From: Ostrinia nubilalis
Lineage: Eukaryota > Arthropoda > Insecta > Lepidoptera > Crambidae
Direction: 5' to 3'
Assembly: GCF_963855985.1 (NCBI RefSeq)
Contig: NC_087098.1
Coordinates: forward strand, 12,978,501 to 13,042,500
DNA: 64,000 bases
A program made the position numbers and the translations under genes. The notes beneath the pieces were generated by a model. That model ran no database searches and was not told where the DNA came from. It worked only from the letters and a program-made list of their open reading frames with translations. This document shows, piece after piece, positions 21,125-33,341 of this stretch. Positions within the stretch are counted from its first letter, which is position 1. Every line of letters starts with the position of its first letter.

Positions 21125-22835
21125 ATCAGTTGTGTTCGGAAACCACAACCATCAACAATGGTTTTGATTGTAAATTATGGGTATAATACTGTAATATTTC
21201 TCAATTTTGTTTTCTACTATATTATTTAAAATTCACAACGCATAGAAAATTGATTTATGGGTCCTTTGTGTATATTGTTTCTGAAAACACAAGATTAAAT
21301 TAAATCCAATCTAATCTATGGCGTTGTCAAATCGAATGATACATCATTTACCATTCAGTTTACCAGCATAACAATTTAACACAATACGAAGTCTTCAAAC
21401 TGCCTTCGGCATTTCACAAAAGTGCAAGCGTTTGCAAACAGACGGTCTTTGTTTTGTTGAATGACGAAAGTGCAATTTGACAAATCGGTCGAAAATAATA
21501 ATATTGCGTTTTTTCATAAACAACTGTTTTCTCCCTGGATTTTCACTTAGGCTAATCTAGGATTTGTTAACAAATTTGAACCCGTGTAACGCTTCTCTAT
21601 TTTGCTGGAGGATTTCAGCAAAAAACCGTTTAGTCCTAGCTCGTAAGTGGGTTAAGCGAGATAAATCGGGCTACTGAGCCTTTCCTGTTTCATACTACAG
21701 GGCTACATATTAAAAAGTACTGGAATTTATTAGTTTTGGCGAACAAAAAACCTTTTTTACTCGGCAGAGATGATTTATACATACAATAATGCCACGCTGT
21801 TATTTATTAGGACGCTGCGCGTGTGGTCCGACAGACGTTTAGTGCTAAGAACATATGAAAGACGGGAAATGGTAATGAGTTACGGAGAATGATAAGTAAT
21901 AGATATTATTCGAACCACTTCTCTTTATTACTTTGGACACTAACGAGATCTTAGTGTACGTACTATTATAGTCTAAGTATTCGAAGCTAATTTATTTACT
22001 TAAAATCTGTTACTTATCTTAGAGCATAAGGTACAAAGTAGTTGGGGTAATTTTTCATGCCTCCCGAAACTGGTTTAAGGCAAAAGACTAAAGCCATCAA
22101 AACTTCGGAGAGATCAATCTAACTTGAATAAAAAACGATGTTCTCAAATAGATTTCCCTATAGTACAGTAATTTGTTAAACAAAACCATTTTATTTCAGG
22201 TTTTTAATAAAATATTTTTTTCTGAATTCAAAGACTGTTCATATTACTCGCTTCATTAAAGCGCTCTGCACAGAAGTCATTAAATGAAATATGACACTCA
22301 AAATAACGGTCCTATTTTAAAATTCAAAAAGTGAATTTTAGAACAGGAAAATTTGAATCACCGTTTAAAAATAACAAATGCCTATCGCCAGCAGCTTTCA
22401 ATCAAAACGCTCGAAATGGAAATTTTAATCGAGCTCCATCTGATTCCGATTGTTGGCATATCGAGTTTTTGAACGAATTCGATGGTCACAATCGATTCGG
22501 AAATGAAATCAATTACCTCTTACAGATCCGATACGAACGAAGCATTGTTGAGACTTTATTAGAAACAAAATTGTGAATCAATTTAGTGAAATTAAGTATT
22601 TTAATATTAATATAACTTTACACTTATATCGTTCTTGTTACATTGAACCGTAAGAAGACTTTCAAGATATTGCTATCCTGTGGCTAGGAATTGTTACAAC
22701 ACTCTCAGAAGTTTATATTTCCTTGCAGTGGGCACTATAAGTCACTTCTTGTGGTCGTATTTGTTTGTAAAGAAGTGAGACAACATTAGTTACATTATTT
22801 TAACATAGGAATTCAAGCATGAAATATTATAAACA
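21125..22835. other. No recognised gene
   Basis: An 81-codon plus frame at 22,331-22,576 has balanced composition and many TCGA and CGAT strings, but resembles no family and lacks convincing splice sites. No repeat was identified in the remainder. Confidence 0.4.
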
Positions 22836-22919
22836 AGCTTTTACCCGCGACTTTACTCGCGAGAAATTTAGTTTGTCACAGATCGTCATTTATAGCGTAT
22901 ATGTTATTCTGGGTTATAG

Positions 22920-23560
22920 CACAGAATAAGTAATAGTACAGGTACAGAAGGATTACTCCGCAAGACGATTTAAATAAATGCGAGTCTTGCTACGACGCTA
23001 TACAGTGGAATTCAGCTCGCACAGCACTACGTACCTACAATTTTATTCACCTACAAGTTTTGTCTCTTTCTATCGCGTGCCTCTGAACTTTTCTTACGCT
23101 GTTAGGGTTGCTGTCTAGTGAAAAAATATTAAACTACTTATTTGTAATGAGGTACGTATGTAGGTAAGTATGCATTCATTATGGAAAACCTTGGGAGAGG
23201 CCTTTGTCCAGCAGTGACGCATTCTGAGCAGTAGTCATAGTAGGTTAGGTTCCTATACTATCCTAGTAATTTATTGATTACCCACTTGGCCAACATACCT
23301 TTCAGCATCTTTGGGAAGCGAAAAAAAAGATGAATCCGGTAGATTACTTTTCGAATTTAAACACCCGAACGCCGCACAATATTTCTTTCTCTTTATGTCC
23401 ATTTTTAAATAATACTTCGATCATAGAATTATAATCATACTACAACGCACGCCAGCGTCCTGACGAGCGCGCGCGTGACACTCGACTGATATAATACCCG
23501 CCGGCGGGGCGCTTCGCTGTAGGTAATTATCGGATGTACCGCGCGGAGTGAGCCAGGCCT
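22920..23560. mobile_element. Insertion with 8-bp target duplication GGTTATAG
   Basis: GGTTATAG occurs at 22,912-22,919 and 23,561-23,568, exactly where the surrounding repeat is broken. The 641-bp insert starts CACAGAATAAGTAATAGTAC and ends GCGCGGAGTGAGCCAGGCCT. No clear terminal inverted repeat is visible, so the 8-bp duplication alone suggests an hAT-like or other 8-bp-duplicating element. Its 3' part is unusually G+C-rich (GACGAGCGCGCGCGTGACAC, CCCGCCGGCGGGGCGCTTCG). It contains a retroposon scrap at 23,176-23,232. Confidence 0.6.
23176..23232 (+). mobile_element. Short RTE-like 3' scrap
   Basis: TTATGGAAAACCTTGGGAGA then GGCCTTTGTCCAGCAGTGAC is the retroposon 3' motif without its tail. 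Confidence 0.55.
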
Positions 23561-23667
23561 GGTTATAGTAGTAGTTTCATGAAAATCCGTTCAGTAGTTT
23601 TTGTGTGAAAGAGTAACAAACATCCAGACATATACACAAACTTTCGCATTTATAATATTAGTAGGAT

Positions 23668-26600
23668 GATTAATTTTGATTTTAATTATGAAAAAGCTCT
23701 ACTAGTGCGTTCACGAAACCTTTGCTACTACATAATTGTACCTCACACGATTACACGATACATTATACACGTTTCTATAGCAAAATAATATACGGTCTTG
23801 AAAATGTAGTTACATGTACGTTCACTTGTACCTTCATATTTTACACAAAACATTGACATTATATTGAACGAAAATCATAAGATGCCTATAACAAAAAACT
23901 AATCGCCACATTTCACGACCATACCCGTAGAAATAGCTTTCACCTTTTGCTGAATAGGGACCTAGCCCTGAAAAGGTCAGGATTATTTTCATGAAATCCT
24001 GCCCGTAATGGACTTCAATTCTTTATTTCCATGGATTTCAAGTGCCTGCCGTACTAAAGTCTTGGAAATGTTCTTTAACAATAGAGCTAGTTGAAAAGAA
24101 TTATTGCTTAAATATTTTATACAATAGTGTGTAGAAATTCTAAGGTCCCGCTAGATATGTTTATGAGCTGTGAAAGTATAAAAATTAAGATAAAATAAGA
24201 ACTTAGATTTTATTTAGACGTTAGATAAAAATAAAATAAGAAGAAACGAAAATTTTAACGGCCTAATTTAGGAGGTTTAACGCCAGGAGCGATCTCTGAA
24301 ACTGGGTTAGAAGAAATCATTTTTTTCTCCCATTTTTACATTATTTTGCTCAAAGCTAACCTAATTGAAATACTACTCAAGGAAGAGTAGTAACCTAAAT
24401 AGCTTTAGTTTGTAGAACAAAATGTGTTAGCAAATCGTGTTCAATAATATGAAAACTTAGTTGAAAGTTATCCCATCCTTACAGTCAGGGTGCAGCACTG
24501 AATTTAAAGCGGGGCAAATGCATTCGAGTGGCTCAAAGTTTCGATGCCAGATCGCAGCTCGCATTATCTTTAATTCAATGAAACCCTCTTGAAACTCCAC
24601 AGTTTAAGTCCCAAAAGTTTGCTCGTACCCTCAAAATTTTCATCCACTCAAATAAAAACCTTTCAATTTATTCGACTTCTTTCCAACCCAATTTCTATGA
24701 TCATCTCGAGGTGTCTCTACAAAGTAGTTCACTTCAAAAGAAAACTTTTAATATTCTTATTATAAAGTTAACGTTTTCGTATTGATTTTATTTGGATTGC
24801 TAATCTAGAACTTGCTAGACGGTCAATAAATATGAAAATTAAATGTAATGTTTATGTAAAATCTTGAAAACTGATTCCATTATGCATTTAACTTTTGCTA
24901 TCTCTTCTCATTTTAATTTATTAGTAAACTAAGCCGCTATTTAAAATGTGATTTATAGAAAAAGTCTCTGTCATTACTAACCTACACTGTACAGGAAACT
25001 AAATGAAAGATTAAACAGGTTTCAGAGTAATATCTTTTAAATGTAAGTACGTATCTCTGTACCTACGAGTATATTCCTTGGAAAAGTACTTGACAAGTAT
25101 TACATTCGTTTCCTTTCGTGTTTTTCCTTTGAGTGCCTTAACCAAACATCAAATACTAAGCGGATTGCTTCGAATCTTCAAAGCCTTAGTCTAAATTGAC
25201 GAACCGTATGAATACAGAAATACTCCGAATCCTGTGTAATCTTTAGGAATTGATAAGTTTGTTGATATTTTTAGATTTTCCTTCGAGATTATTCTATACA
25301 ATGTTATTATGAAGCACAAAATTACTATTGCGAATAATTTCAGACTTTTAGTTTTTGTTGCAAAATATGTTTATCTGTTAGAACTACTCACCCCGCTGCT
25401 GCTCGACTATAAATTGTGGTGAGCCCACTCGTAACACAGACTTAATTATTATTAGCTTAGTACGAGGGGTTGAACCTGAACTTAAAAAAAAAATAATTAG
25501 ACGTCATTTTTTTGGCTTGAAAATACCAAAAAACATCCCGAGAAAACAATTGAGAATCGATATTGGTCAACGAAAAACAAAAACAAAAGTTTCTTACTGG
25601 CCACAAACTGGCCAGGACTAAAAAAAGTATCTTGCTAAGAAAGAAGTTTGGCCGTGTCGTCTCAGTTTAGTGCATTTTTACCTAATTACAAAGTTGAACG
25701 TTAACAGCTATAATTAAACATTTGCTTGCAAAGGACCGTCGGATATAGTCGTAATCTCTAATCTAGATCTTAGGAAGTTTAACTCGAAAAGTTAGTATGT
25801 TTGATCACGAGATAATCACTGGGCGGATTTGTCCTGCTGCTGGAGTGGATTCTAAGTTTGGCAGCTTTAATCTTAGGGAACTCTTAAGCTGGTGCTGCCA
25901 AAGAAAATAGAGATCGGGCGAAAGCGATTATTCAATAGCCATGTTCAATGTGTACCTAACATAAATAAAACCATTCCTACTCTTCTTGTGGATGTTATTA
26001 AATCTGTATGTTATTCGTTCTAGGATGTCTCTGAAGAGCTAAATAAGATTGTTATTTGTTTTCACTCTCAAGCCAAGTGTGTATAAAGCGCTTATTCTAA
26101 ATATAAATTGGTGGGCGTAGAAATAGAAACCTTCTTTTTGATATTTATTTCCACAAATAAACTTCTTCTACAAAAGCGAGTTATTTTCAACATTTCTCGC
26201 AACTTTTTTAGAGTAATCAGTTTACTTTACGGCCCTGAGGACATCACCCAAAGTTTTGACAAAAACATTTCTTTGAATCAGTCAATTCTTTTTTAAACAA
26301 TCAAAAAAAGTTTCAAAGAATCAAGGGATCAAATCAATGTAAAAGTACCAGAAAACACCTTTCACAAAGCGCGATTCCTTTTACCCTTTTCACTTTAATA
26401 TATGAAAGTAGGAATAAAGTAATTTCAATCCATATTTGAATAGCAGAAAGGCAAAGTTAGATGATAACATAGAGCCATCTATTTATGCAAATCGGGGTCT
26501 CTATGATGGATGGCGCTAAACTTACTGGAATAATAGAGGTCGCCAACTTGCTAAAGCCTCTATCAAGGGTCCTATTATAACTTATCAAGGCAAGTACACT

Positions 26601-26729
26601 TTTTTCTTTTGTAATTATTGTACAAAAATAAGGTAGATTATTTTATTCAATCAAGGGATTATCAGAATATTACCCACTTAAGCTACAGAATTCAATAATT
26701 CTCGATGTCAGCAAAAAATCTTAGTGAAT
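23668..26729. other. No recognised gene or element
   Basis: Three kilobases of AT-rich DNA. Open frames stay near 60 codons (for example 26,108-26,296) and none resembles a protein family. A small imperfect hairpin lies near 25,388-25,427 (CTCACCCC ... GTGGTGAG). Confidence 0.5.
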
Positions 26730-26770
26730 ATTCGTTCGTTCGTTCGTTTCAGTCCAATGACGTCCACTAG
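26730..26770 (-). mobile_element. RTE-like tail (minus)
   Basis: TTCGTTCGTTCGTTCGTTTC then AGTCCAATGACGTCCAC is the reverse of the (CGAA)n-tailed 3' end. Only about 40 bp remain. Confidence 0.65.
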
Positions 26771-27246
26771 TCGTAGTAGGTACCTAGTGAAATATTGTGA
26801 CTTTATGATATGAAAATTATGGAATTAAAAGAATGGTACTTATTTATTGCAACTTTGCTGAAAGTCACACACACTTAGATGGTAAGTAGATAGTATTCTT
26901 ATGTTAAAGAGGCATAAATACTAAAGAAAACTGCGCATTTTGCGAAGTGCCTCTACATTGTGCTTCAAACCCTGTTACATTATTCGCAATAGGATGAAAC
27001 CTATAGGTATTCCCATTTCCAATCAATATGTATAACAAGAAGGTAAACAAAAGCAATGATATACTTCCTATGTCCATGGGAATGTTATTGAAATATTTTC
27101 TACCACGCTATGCGAGTTGGAAATAATACCGTTGCGTAGTCTGCCGGAGTCGTATGTCATGATTACGTGAAGTCGGGTACCTGTTCCTGCAGATAGAGAT
27201 ATCTAGTACTTGTTTTACTTTACCTTGGTTCTTGTATTTATGTTCT
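26771..27246. other. No recognised feature
   Basis: Unassigned AT-rich DNA. Confidence 0.4.
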
Positions 27247-27353
27247 AGGTGGACCGAGGTACCTGGATGCGGGCGGCGCAGGCCCGGTCGTTGTAGAAAT
27301 CCTTGAGGGAGGTCTTTGTCCAGCTGTGGACGTTATTTGGCTGAAACGATGAT
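27247..27353 (+). mobile_element. RTE-like 3' fragment, 'FVQ' subfamily
   Basis: GGTGGACCGAGGTACCTGGA, GCGGGCGGCGCAGGCCCGGT and AGGTCTTTGTCCAGCTGTGG then ATTTGGCTGAAACGATGATT. It aligns with 42,440-42,560 in reverse. Confidence 0.8.
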
Positions 27354-28163
27354 TCTTGCTCTATTATATTTTTATGGTAGGTATATGAGTAATATCAAAC
27401 TATAAATGTCTTTCTTTAAGAGTGAAGAAATATCGTCACTGCTGTAATTAGTTTACGGGCTTGGCCGTGAAAATTACATTAGCATTTAAAATAATATACC
27501 TCAGTACGTAAATAGACATCATTCAACGCAAGACTGAACAAAGATGGTTCCTCAGTATTTAACAAAATTCAACAGCAAGGATCCTTTCATATCTTTTCAT
27601 TCCAAAATAAGTCTTAATATAATGATATAGGTTCAAAAAGGGCCTTCGAAATACTAATTAAGAGGACTAGTCATTAACCCAAGGGCTTCAGTGACGTAGC
27701 GTGCTGAAGTAAGCTCCTACTATTGAGTTAGCTGGAATATGAAAGGGAAAGAAAGAAAGAAGATTTTTCTTTAAGCGTTAATTTCAACACTAATTATTAT
27801 TATCTTCATCCAGCGAGGAAATTCAGCCTTTTTCACAGACAAGCGTTTCATTTGAATAAAGAGTTAGCTTACTTTATTATTTTCAGTTTATTAAAGTTTT
27901 TCTTTATTTTATTTTTTATTTAAAAAACAAAAATTATAAGCAATTTATATTGCACTAAATAGGATTTGTTTAGTTTGTTTCATTTATCTAAAAAAAAAAC
28001 TATCAAAGCAAAAAAATGTTTTGAGAATTTGTCATACCAAAAAAACGTGAAGTTATTTATGCCTTTAAAATATATATTTTCAAATGATTTGTCCTGATAA
28101 TATTAAATATTTAACAGCAATTGTATCAAGTAATGATTGATGCAAACATAAAATATGTATAAA
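27354..28163. other. No recognised feature
   Basis: AT-rich, with poly-T/A runs around 27,900-28,030. No frames of note. Confidence 0.45.
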
Positions 28164-28648
28164 CTAGCAGCCGCCCGCGACTTCGTACGCGTGGATCCCG
28201 TTTTACCCCCTTCATCTATCTTACGCGGCTCAGATTTTTTTCATACAAATGTTTTTTCCCGCTAACTCCCGTTTCCGTGGGAATTTTGCAATATCCTGTT
28301 GTAACTAAGCTTTAAGTTTACTAAGGTACCTGCATGTTCAATTTCAAGCGTCTAACTTAAGCGGTTTAGATTTTTCATACAAAAGGATTTTCCCGCTAAC
28401 TCCCGTTCCCGTTGGAATTTCGGGAATTCCTTATTGTAACTAAGCTTTAAGTTTATTAAGGTACCTACATGCCAATTTTCAAGCGTCTAACTTAAGCGGT
28501 TTAGATTTTTCATACAAAAGGATTTTCCCGCTTATTCCTGTTCCCGTGGGAATTCCTAAGTATACTATAACCTGCCTAGGAGTATGAAGAATAATTGTAC
28601 CAAGTTTCGTTAAAATCCGTCGAGTAGTTTTTGTTTCTATAAGGAACA

Positions 28649-28680
<32 letters not shown>

Positions 28681-28818
28681 TACAGACATACAGACAAAAA
28701 TTTTACTGATTGCATTTTTGGCATCAGTATCGATCACTAATCACTCCCTGATAGTTATTTTGAAAATATATTTCATGTACAGAATTGACCTCTCTACAGA
28801 TTTATTATAAGTATAGAT
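28164..28818 (+). repeat. 'Cccgcgacttcgtacg' dispersed repeat, uninterrupted copy
   Basis: From the head CTAGCAGCCGCCCGCGACTT to the end TTTATTATAAGTATAGATT. It contains three tandem units of about 134 bp, each with CCCGCTAACTCCCGTT or a variant, at about 28,258, 28,392 and 28,526. After AATCCGTCGAGTAGTTTTTG comes a (CAGA)n microsatellite at about 28,652-28,695. The stretch GTTTCTATAAGGAAC near 28,630-28,645 is the intact version of the site occupied by the mariner-type element in the 43,771 copy. The minus frame 28,479-28,724 is a by-product of the microsatellite. Confidence 0.75.
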
Positions 28819-29240
28819 TGACATTGTGACCGTCTTTGTTTCTGATTTGTTGTGTTTGCTTCATCATTAACTTGATGAATATTATTTTGTATGTAAAGGG
28901 ACTTGTACAAATTGTAAATAATATTTACTGACCTTATTTTCTAAGTCCTCATTAAATATGCATCAACAAATCACACTCGAGCTTACGTAGCCTAATTTCA
29001 AATGATATATTTGGGTGGATCCAAGGCAATTGTGTGAGTCCATTACGGTCCATTAGTGAGGGTAGAAATAGAACCAGTCAGCGCTGTCCATAGGCTACAT
29101 TCTGAGAATGTACTGTAATATTAATTTTAAAGAAAGTCAAAGTAAGATTATAATCGATAAAATAGCCAATAAAACGAATATCCGAATAAGCGGCTTTGGC
29201 CAATAAGGATGTTTCCTGGGTCAAAAAGCAAGAGTTTTAA
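28819..29240. other. No recognised feature
   Basis: Unassigned sequence. Confidence 0.4.
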
Positions 29241-29494
29241 TTAGTCCGTCAGTTAACTTATCAAAAAATACTCTACACGTATTTTTCACTTTTTCAAACT
29301 AATGAAAATTTAAAGAGATAAAGCGCGCCAAAGTTCATAAGAAGAGGCCCGTGACGTCAATGCTTGCATAAAAGTGCCGCACGTTGTGACGTCGTGCGGA
29401 ACTTCAACGCACCATAACTATGTAATTATTTGTTAGATTGACAAATAAAAATATATGTGTCCAATATTTTTTGATATTAAACATGACGGACTAA
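29241..29494. mobile_element. MITE with TTAGTCCGTCA ends
   Basis: TTAGTCCGTCAGTTAAC and ATCAAAAAATA at the left pair with the inverse at the right, which ends TGACGGACTAA. A G/C-rich centre includes GCCGCACG and CGTGCGG. TA at the boundaries suits a TA-target element. The terminus resembles that of foldback C (TAGTCCAGTCA). Confidence 0.6.
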
Positions 29495-29740
29495 AAATTT
29501 TTTTTTAGGTAACTAGCCTATTCCTTAGCCCTTTCTGCCGAAAAAAATGCATAGGTCGCTGGATTTGTTCAAGGTACTTCAGGAAGTTTCTATACATAAT
29601 AATATGTTAGTTTTAGAAAATTTACAGTTCACTTTTTGCTATTCAGTTGAGTAGGCATGAAATTTAAATAGATTTCTAGTTAAAAAATAAAATCAATAGT
29701 TTTTAGGACTTTTATGAAAATAAGGCATTTTAAAGCATTG

Positions 29741-29828
29741 CTGGACAAAGGTCTTCGTGGAAATCCTTGGGGGAGGCCTTTGTCCAGCAGTGGACGTCTT
29801 TCGGCTGAAACGAACGAACGAACGAACG
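29741..29828 (+). mobile_element. RTE-like insertion with inverted 5' piece and 9-bp duplication
   Basis: AAAGCATTG at 29,732-29,740 and 29,829-29,837 bounds the insertion. Its first 17 bp (CTGGACAAAGGTCTTCG) are in reverse orientation relative to the following CTTGGGGGAGGCCTTTGTCC, which ends in (CGAA)n. An inverted 5' segment inside one target duplication is the pattern left by twin priming in LINEs. Confidence 0.8.
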
Positions 29829-29837
29829 AAAGCATTG

Positions 29838-30617
29838 ACTAAGCGTTTTTGATTTTCCAATACTTATTTATCGGTAGTTTCGTATTAGTAGTATTTACCT
29901 ACGTCACTGTAAATAACGTAATGTAGAATTGTATACTAATGTCAGCTTTAAATAATATGAAAATCTCCGTCCCTAATTCTCATTTAACCACAGCTTTAAA
30001 TGTTGCGGCTTAAGTCTCGAAGGAATGGAAAACCTTCCATTTAACTTACGTAGCCGTGCAGAATGTGCAAAATAACTTAAGCCTCTCCGGGCAGGGTCCC
30101 TTGGGAGTCAGAAGGATCTTTTGTAGAAGTTTTTGATGTCATTTAAGTCGTGGGGTCGGAATAATGCGTGATAGAATGTTGTAACGCAATATTGGTCCGC
30201 ATTCCTACCATACCCTTTATTGTTAACTCATCCATAATACTGTAGAGGTTATTACTGGTCCCCAATGTAACAACCTTTTCGTGGGACTAACATGGAATTC
30301 TCAATATATTTACTTCCTCATTGTAGATGAAGAATGATTTTGTGTTAACACCACAATTTTTGTACTCTAAATGCCAATACATTTTTCAATCGAGTGGTTA
30401 GGATGGGACTCTCTTGATTCGGAGTTTCTGGGATCGTACTATGTGAATTGGAGGTGGTGGAAGGTGAACTGTACAGTAGAAGTGTAAGTAGGACGTAACA
30501 TCTATAAAATGAATGACTTTGTAGTTCAAAGGGTACGCTAAGCTGTCGGTCCATTTAGGTCTTGTCAGACGCCCATAGAGGCTCGTAAGACCTGACATAA
30601 AAGTTGTGGCCATTAGG
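29838..30617. other. No recognised feature
   Basis: Two overlapping minus frames (30,345-30,554 and 30,398-30,613) are in different phases and resemble nothing known. Confidence 0.4.
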
Positions 30618-30754
30618 TACAGTCAGCATTAAATACTTCGTGACACCAAAAGGGCCAAAAAGTTAACAACACAATCTTATTCCAATCGTAGTAAAGACGT
30701 GTTGCGAACGTATTGGCTACTTTGGGTGTCACGAACTATTTGAGGCCGACTGTA
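30618..30754. mobile_element. TA-flanked MITE with CAGTC ends
   Basis: TACAGTCAGCATTAAATACT then TCGTGACACCAAA at the left is mirrored by TTTGGGTGTCACGA and GGCCGACTGTA at the right. The CAGTC terminus is shared with the elements at 6616 and 14,018. Confidence 0.7.
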
Positions 30755-32269
30755 CCATAAAGATACATATACGACACGTAACGACAACGAATATTCTTCT
30801 ATCAAACGGACCCGAAATTACTCGTAAAAACTTGAGTTATTAATTTACTTAACAAATCATTCTTTATTTTTCTTGAAATAAAATTAGGTTTCTTATACTG
30901 AAACACGTGTACCTAATTAACCATTATTCCCCAACAAATAACATTTTTACCTAACGCCAGTCCAGGGCCTTATCGCTAATTACACCGTGATTAATGGCCA
31001 CAAATATCGAGAAATCAAATTATAAGCTCCATAAATTAGGAAGTTGTTTTATAAATCATCTCATTTGCCCACTGACTCATTTAGTTGATTAATTTTCACG
31101 AATCACTCGTAGGTTTCTGAATCAAAGAGTAATTTGGCAATAAATATCTCTTTAGTGACGTCCCCAATTCAGTTCAGTGACGTGTTTCGTAGAAGGTAGT
31201 TCTGGCTGGAGCTATTTCTCAGAAATTGTTCTTAGACCTAAGATGTTTCTTAGTTCCAGACGCGTTTATCGTTGGTTCAGTTGATCCTTTATGTCAGACG
31301 CCTGTGCCTTGTCTTGAAATCGGACGGACAGACTAAGACTGGGTATTTTCTTAGTTTTTAAATTATGTATTTTTGAATTATTTTTACGTTACATTGCAAG
31401 TCAATTAATAGACTGGTATTATTTTAGGCTGTTAAAACACGGCTTTTTTTTTAAGCTTGGTACGAAAAATATAATGGTGTGGTCAACTTGAAACTAAATC
31501 AGTTTTCAGGAGTAGAAATAAGTAATTTGTAAGAAGTTCTTAAATACAGGAATATTACTGAAAACTACACCATTACTTTAATAAGTAAATAGACAATAAT
31601 AATATGCACCACTTATTGATTGTATTATTAGTTGTTTACATTTCCATAGTTTTATTATTGTTACCTATACGAGAATGTTACAAGTGTGTGGTAGAATCAT
31701 CTATTAATTTTATAATTGCAAACCCTGTGTGAAGTACTGCAGCAGGTATTAGCATCACAACTTTACTTGGAAATCTGTTTAAACCTGAGTTTAATTATAG
31801 TGACAGTTGATTTATCCTAAAAAATTAAGAAATTGTATAGAAATTATTCAGCATATAACCAATAGAATCTACGAAATCGCATTCTAACTTAAACTAAAAT
31901 ATAAGTTGTCTATATTATAATCTGCATTTCAGTCAGGCTGACTCTAAATAAAATAAAGTTATGCATAAACCCGTAAATACACCAAAAGACGAGAGTTCAT
32001 GCAACGCGAAACGCGAACGACCTCTCTATTTTTAATTAAACTCGACTTTTCGGCTGAAAACAGCTGCCAACGTAACCCCACGTGTATTCGTGCTCTAACT
32101 TACTGCTTAACGATGTAGTGATCCCCAATAAAACAAATAAAACACTCCTATTTCCGGGATCGCCGACGAATTCGGAAGGGTTAATGTTATTAGAATGTCC
32201 GAGACGACCCGCCTAACGATTAAAATAGAATCGGATACAGAAGGATCGCAAAAAACTTGCGAGGAATGT
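30755..32269. other. No recognised feature
   Basis: About 1.5 kb of AT-rich DNA lacking open frames above 60 codons. The frame starting at 32,195 runs into the antisense of a retroposon and is rejected. Confidence 0.45.
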
Positions 32270-32350
32270 TCATTCGTTCGTTCGTTTCAGCCAAATGACG
32301 TACAATGCTGGACAAAGGCCTACCCCAAGGATTTCCATAAGGACGGTCCG
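32270..32350 (-). mobile_element. RTE-like 3' end (minus), (CGAA)n tail
   Basis: CATTCGTTCGTTCGTTTCAG then CCAAATGACGT and GGACAAAGGCCTACCCCAAG is the reverse of the (CGAA)n-tailed subfamily. It continues to about GGACGGTCCG. Confidence 0.75.
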
Positions 32351-32635
32351 GTAAAGAAGGGTATTATCCTCATCACCACCACCATCATCAGGCTAGTGTC
32401 CGCTGTAGGATGTAAATCATCTTTAATTTACCAGAGGCAAATGGAGGATTTCGCCTACACTTCCCACAGGATCGATGTAGCCTTCAAATGGATTTAAAGA
32501 TTTGGCCGCCTTTTCTTTGGTTTGGAAATTATTTAGACATCACTTGACAGGAGTTACAGTGCTGTGAATTCGAGGTACTTGTAAGATTAGTCTACAATAA
32601 AGACTAGAATGTCAGTTTGTGCTCAACATCATCAT
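32351..32635. other. Unassigned, possibly repeat-derived
   Basis: CAAATGGAGGATTTCGCCTA and CTTCAAATGGATTTAAAGAT give the impression of a degraded lepidopteran repeat, but no second copy in this window confirms it. Confidence 0.25.
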
Positions 32636-32690
32636 CATTTTTTTTTATCCACAACGAGGAGGCTCTTGGCCTTCAACCGCACACAGATTT
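32636..32690 (-). repeat. Reverse copy of the 19,145 repeat tail
   Basis: TTTTTTTTATCCACAACGAG then GAGGCTCTTGGCC is the reverse complement of GGCCAAGAGCTTCCTCGTTG and GGATAAAAAAAA at 19,221-19,255. Confidence 0.55.
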
Positions 32691-33341
32691 CAACAGCAAG
32701 ACGCCTACAGTTAAACATGGCCTATGTTTTGTACCTATGTAATGAAGCTCCCACAATGATTTTCAAATTGACAGAGTTTCTGCTCAACCTTACTCTATTG
32801 TTCTAACGAGCATAGAACAGCAAATGAAACGCCCCTTAGAACACCTAATGCTGTTTTCATAGGACTTCACTTTGGATCTTGTCTGCTTATGATTTTTCTT
32901 ATTTAGGTAGACTCCACCAGAGCAAAATAAGTTTCTACACATTTTTATAATAATTACTGATAAAAATGTGCCTTTTAAAGATGTGAGAGTTTGTTCTATC
33001 CACTTACTTATGTGGTATATTATCACAATTTTAGTACAGTTCACTTAGTTTCAGACTAGTTTAGAGTCGTATCTTACGTGACACAGATAGTACAGATACA
33101 CGACTCTATAGATTCTACATAAACAATTCACATGTCAAAAATATGCAAAAGGAATATTTAACTATCCAATTTGCTAATACATCCAGCCAGTTATGATGGT
33201 TATCGTTTTATTGACCTACTTCAAGTATTGGGTTAACTACTACGAGTTAAAGTTATCGTTGATCTACTGTGGTCAATTTTCATTCAATTACTTTCCTAGA
33301 ATTATGCTACATTAAGTTGTGTTCTACTATTTATACCTGTC
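32691..33341. other. No gene; one short inverted repeat
   Basis: TAGAGTCGTATCT near 33,062-33,074 pairs with AGATACACGACTCTA near 33,094-33,108. The 84-codon minus frame at 32,790-33,044 is unassigned. Confidence 0.4.

Larger units (their letters stand above)
22836..23667 (+). repeat. Dispersed repeat split by a 641-bp insertion
   Basis: The head AAGCTTTTACCCGCGACTTT and the internal GTATATGTTATTCTGGGTTA lie at 22,836-22,919. The tail AAAATCCGTTCAGTAGTTTT through CATTTATAATATTAGTAGGA resumes at 23,561-23,667. The two parts form one element interrupted by later DNA. Confidence 0.65.

Noticed and set aside
28652..28695. CRISPR-like short repeat run
   Set aside because: It is a simple CAGA microsatellite without spacers, in a eukaryotic repeat.
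28479..28724. 81-codon frame with a Cys/Leu/Ser/Val repeat
   Set aside because: The repeat is the translation of the (CAGA)n microsatellite in a dispersed repeat.
32195..32497. 100-codon plus-strand frame
   Set aside because: Its middle is the antisense of a minus-strand RTE-like 3' end (32,270-32,350), so it is a chance fusion of unrelated DNA.
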